Of a stretch of 14,230 nucleotides of DNA, positions 13,476 to 14,230 are shown in pieces. Both the position numbers and the translations under genes were made by a program. The stretch lies in the NCBI GenBank assembly GCA_039818825.1, contig JBCBTD010000089.1:1-14230 (forward strand), written 5' to 3'. Each line of letters begins with the position of its first letter. The first letter of the stretch is position 1. A model generated the notes under the pieces. It was given only the letters and a program-made list of their open reading frames with translations, had not been told where the DNA came from and ran no database searches. This stretch comes from JBCBTD01 sp039818825. Lineage in GTDB: Bacteria > Pseudomonadota > Alphaproteobacteria > Geminicoccales > Geminicoccaceae.

Positions 13476-14230
13476 GATCGACGGTCACGTCCAAAAAGTG
13501 CGTGGCGCAGGAGATGCAGGGGTCGTGGTTGCGGACCGCCTGCTCGCAGAGCCGACGCAGCTCGTCGTCGTCCGAAGCGGTGTTGGCGCCAGCGACGGAC
13601 CGCAAGTCAGCCTCGATGGCCGCCTGGTTCTGAGACGTCGGCGGCACGATCGTCGCCGACTCGATCAGCCCGTCGTCGTCGATCGCGTAGCGGTGGTGAA
13701 GCGCGCCGCGCGGCGCTTCGGTCGTTGCCCGTCCCTGGCCGCCGCGGGGGTCGACCTCGACGAAGGCATCGGCGGGTGGATCGTAGGCCTCGATCAGCCG
13801 TAGTGCCTCGTCACAGGCGAAGAGCAGTTCGACCGCACGCACGACGATGCTGCGGAACGGGTTGCGGCACGGCCATTCGAGCCCGCACTCGGCGGCAACC
13901 GCCCGGACCGCGGCAGGCAGCACGGGCTGGTTCAGCGCCCAGCGCGCGAGCGGCCCGGTAAGGTAGGGGCTCTCGCCATCGAGGCGCGCGAACAACGCCG
14001 TGGACTGTTGCCGTTGCGTTTCCTCCACGTGGTCGCCCCAATCGGCTGACGCGAAGCGAGCGCCTGCCGAGCTTGCGACGTCGCCGGCCTCCAGCGGGTA
14101 GTGCGTCGGGTGGACGAGGGCGAGGAAAGGCCACTGGCCGGCGACCGGTGGCACCCGGAGGGCGGCTGCCCACCTCACCGTTGCGATGGCGTCGGCCCGC
14201 GCGACGGCAAGGGGCTCGCGAAGGTCCAAC
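13468..14230 (-). CDS. [NiFe]-hydrogenase large subunit, C-terminal part (group 3-like)
   Basis: This is the last 253 or so codons of a catalytic subunit that oxidises or makes H2 at a Ni-Fe centre. The first codon inside the window is an internal TTG, so the gene continues past the right edge, and the N-terminal CxxC pair is not in view. Seen here are EAPRGALHHRYAIDDDGLIE (residues about 169-188 of the visible part), IVPPTSQNQAAIEADLR, and the second metal-binding motif DPCISCATH (236-244). After the His come just nine residues (FLDVTVDRV), the expected cleavage tail (His codon at 13498-13500). IVPPTSQN and DPCISCATH recall group 3 (bidirectional, soluble) hydrogenases, but subgroup cannot be set from this part. 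Confidence 0.95.
   Translation of the reverse strand, partial: LDLREPLAVARADAIATVRWAAALRVPPVAGQWPFLALVHPTHYPLEAGDVASSAGARFASADWGDHVEETQRQQSTALFARLDGESPYLTGPLARWALNQPVLPAAVRAVAAECGLEWPCRNPFRSIVVRAVELLFACDEALRLIEAYDPPADAFVEVDPRGGQGRATTEAPRGALHHRYAIDDDGLIESATIVPPTSQNQAAIEADLRSVAGANTASDDDELRRLCEQAVRNHDPCISCATHFLDVTVDRV

Noticed and set aside
1..14230. CRISPR array, insertion sequence, integrase or attachment-site signature
   Set aside because: No spaced direct repeats, no transposase or integrase motifs, and no duplicated tRNA end were seen on either strand.

Overview
The window is GC-rich, bacterial and densely coded, with long antisense shadow ORFs and many GTG/TTG starts (8 of the 17 gene starts placed here). 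The block trx(ybbN-like)-LON domain-UPF0434/Trm112-DUF971 and the pair rph-rdgB point to an alphaproteobacterium, possibly Rhodospirillales-like. This is inferred from gene order and protein style, not from a search.

Layout. (1) Positions 1-214 form a 70-bp perfect inverted repeat that folds a coding sequence back on itself. It looks like an assembly or amplification artefact at a contig end. (2) Positions 1-3524, minus strand, hold the start of a contractile-tail locus: a 333-aa protein of unknown family, tail sheath, tail tube, and the beginning of a probable tail-assembly protein that is cut by the fold-back. The rest of the machine would lie off the left edge, so a prophage cannot be told from a contractile injection system. 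(3) Positions 3525-4305 hold no gene I can support. (4) Positions 4306-5914 are accessory-looking: an orphan three-helix membrane protein (+), a secreted protein with two EF-hand loops (-), and a small YRG-repeat protein (+). In the YRG protein an in-frame TAA sits exactly where the 24-residue repeat calls for tyrosine. A strong terminator follows it. The 280 bp between the two divergent genes and the 158 bp between the terminator and tRNA-Ala show no gene. (5) Positions 6143-11611, minus strand, are a housekeeping run: trx, LON, UPF0434, DUF971, then an MFS transporter, a YpeA-like acetyltransferase, RNase PH, RdgB, and finally tRNA-Ala(UGC), which has its own likely promoter. Many neighbours overlap by 1-23 bp, which suggests translational coupling. 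(6) Positions 11763-12978, plus strand, hold tRNA-Gly(GCC) and an AI-2E/PerM-type permease. (7) Positions 12999-14230, minus strand, hold a hydrogenase maturation protease and the C-terminal part of a [NiFe]-hydrogenase large subunit that runs off the right edge.

How they work together: the housekeeping run covers 3'-end RNA trimming (rph), nucleotide-pool cleaning (rdgB) and redox/proteostasis (trx, LON). The hydrogenase pair is an enzyme and the endopeptidase that probably removes its 9-residue C-terminal tail. The most unusual items are the interrupted YRG-repeat gene, the unassigned protein and sheath insert of the contractile-tail locus, and the fold-back at the left end.
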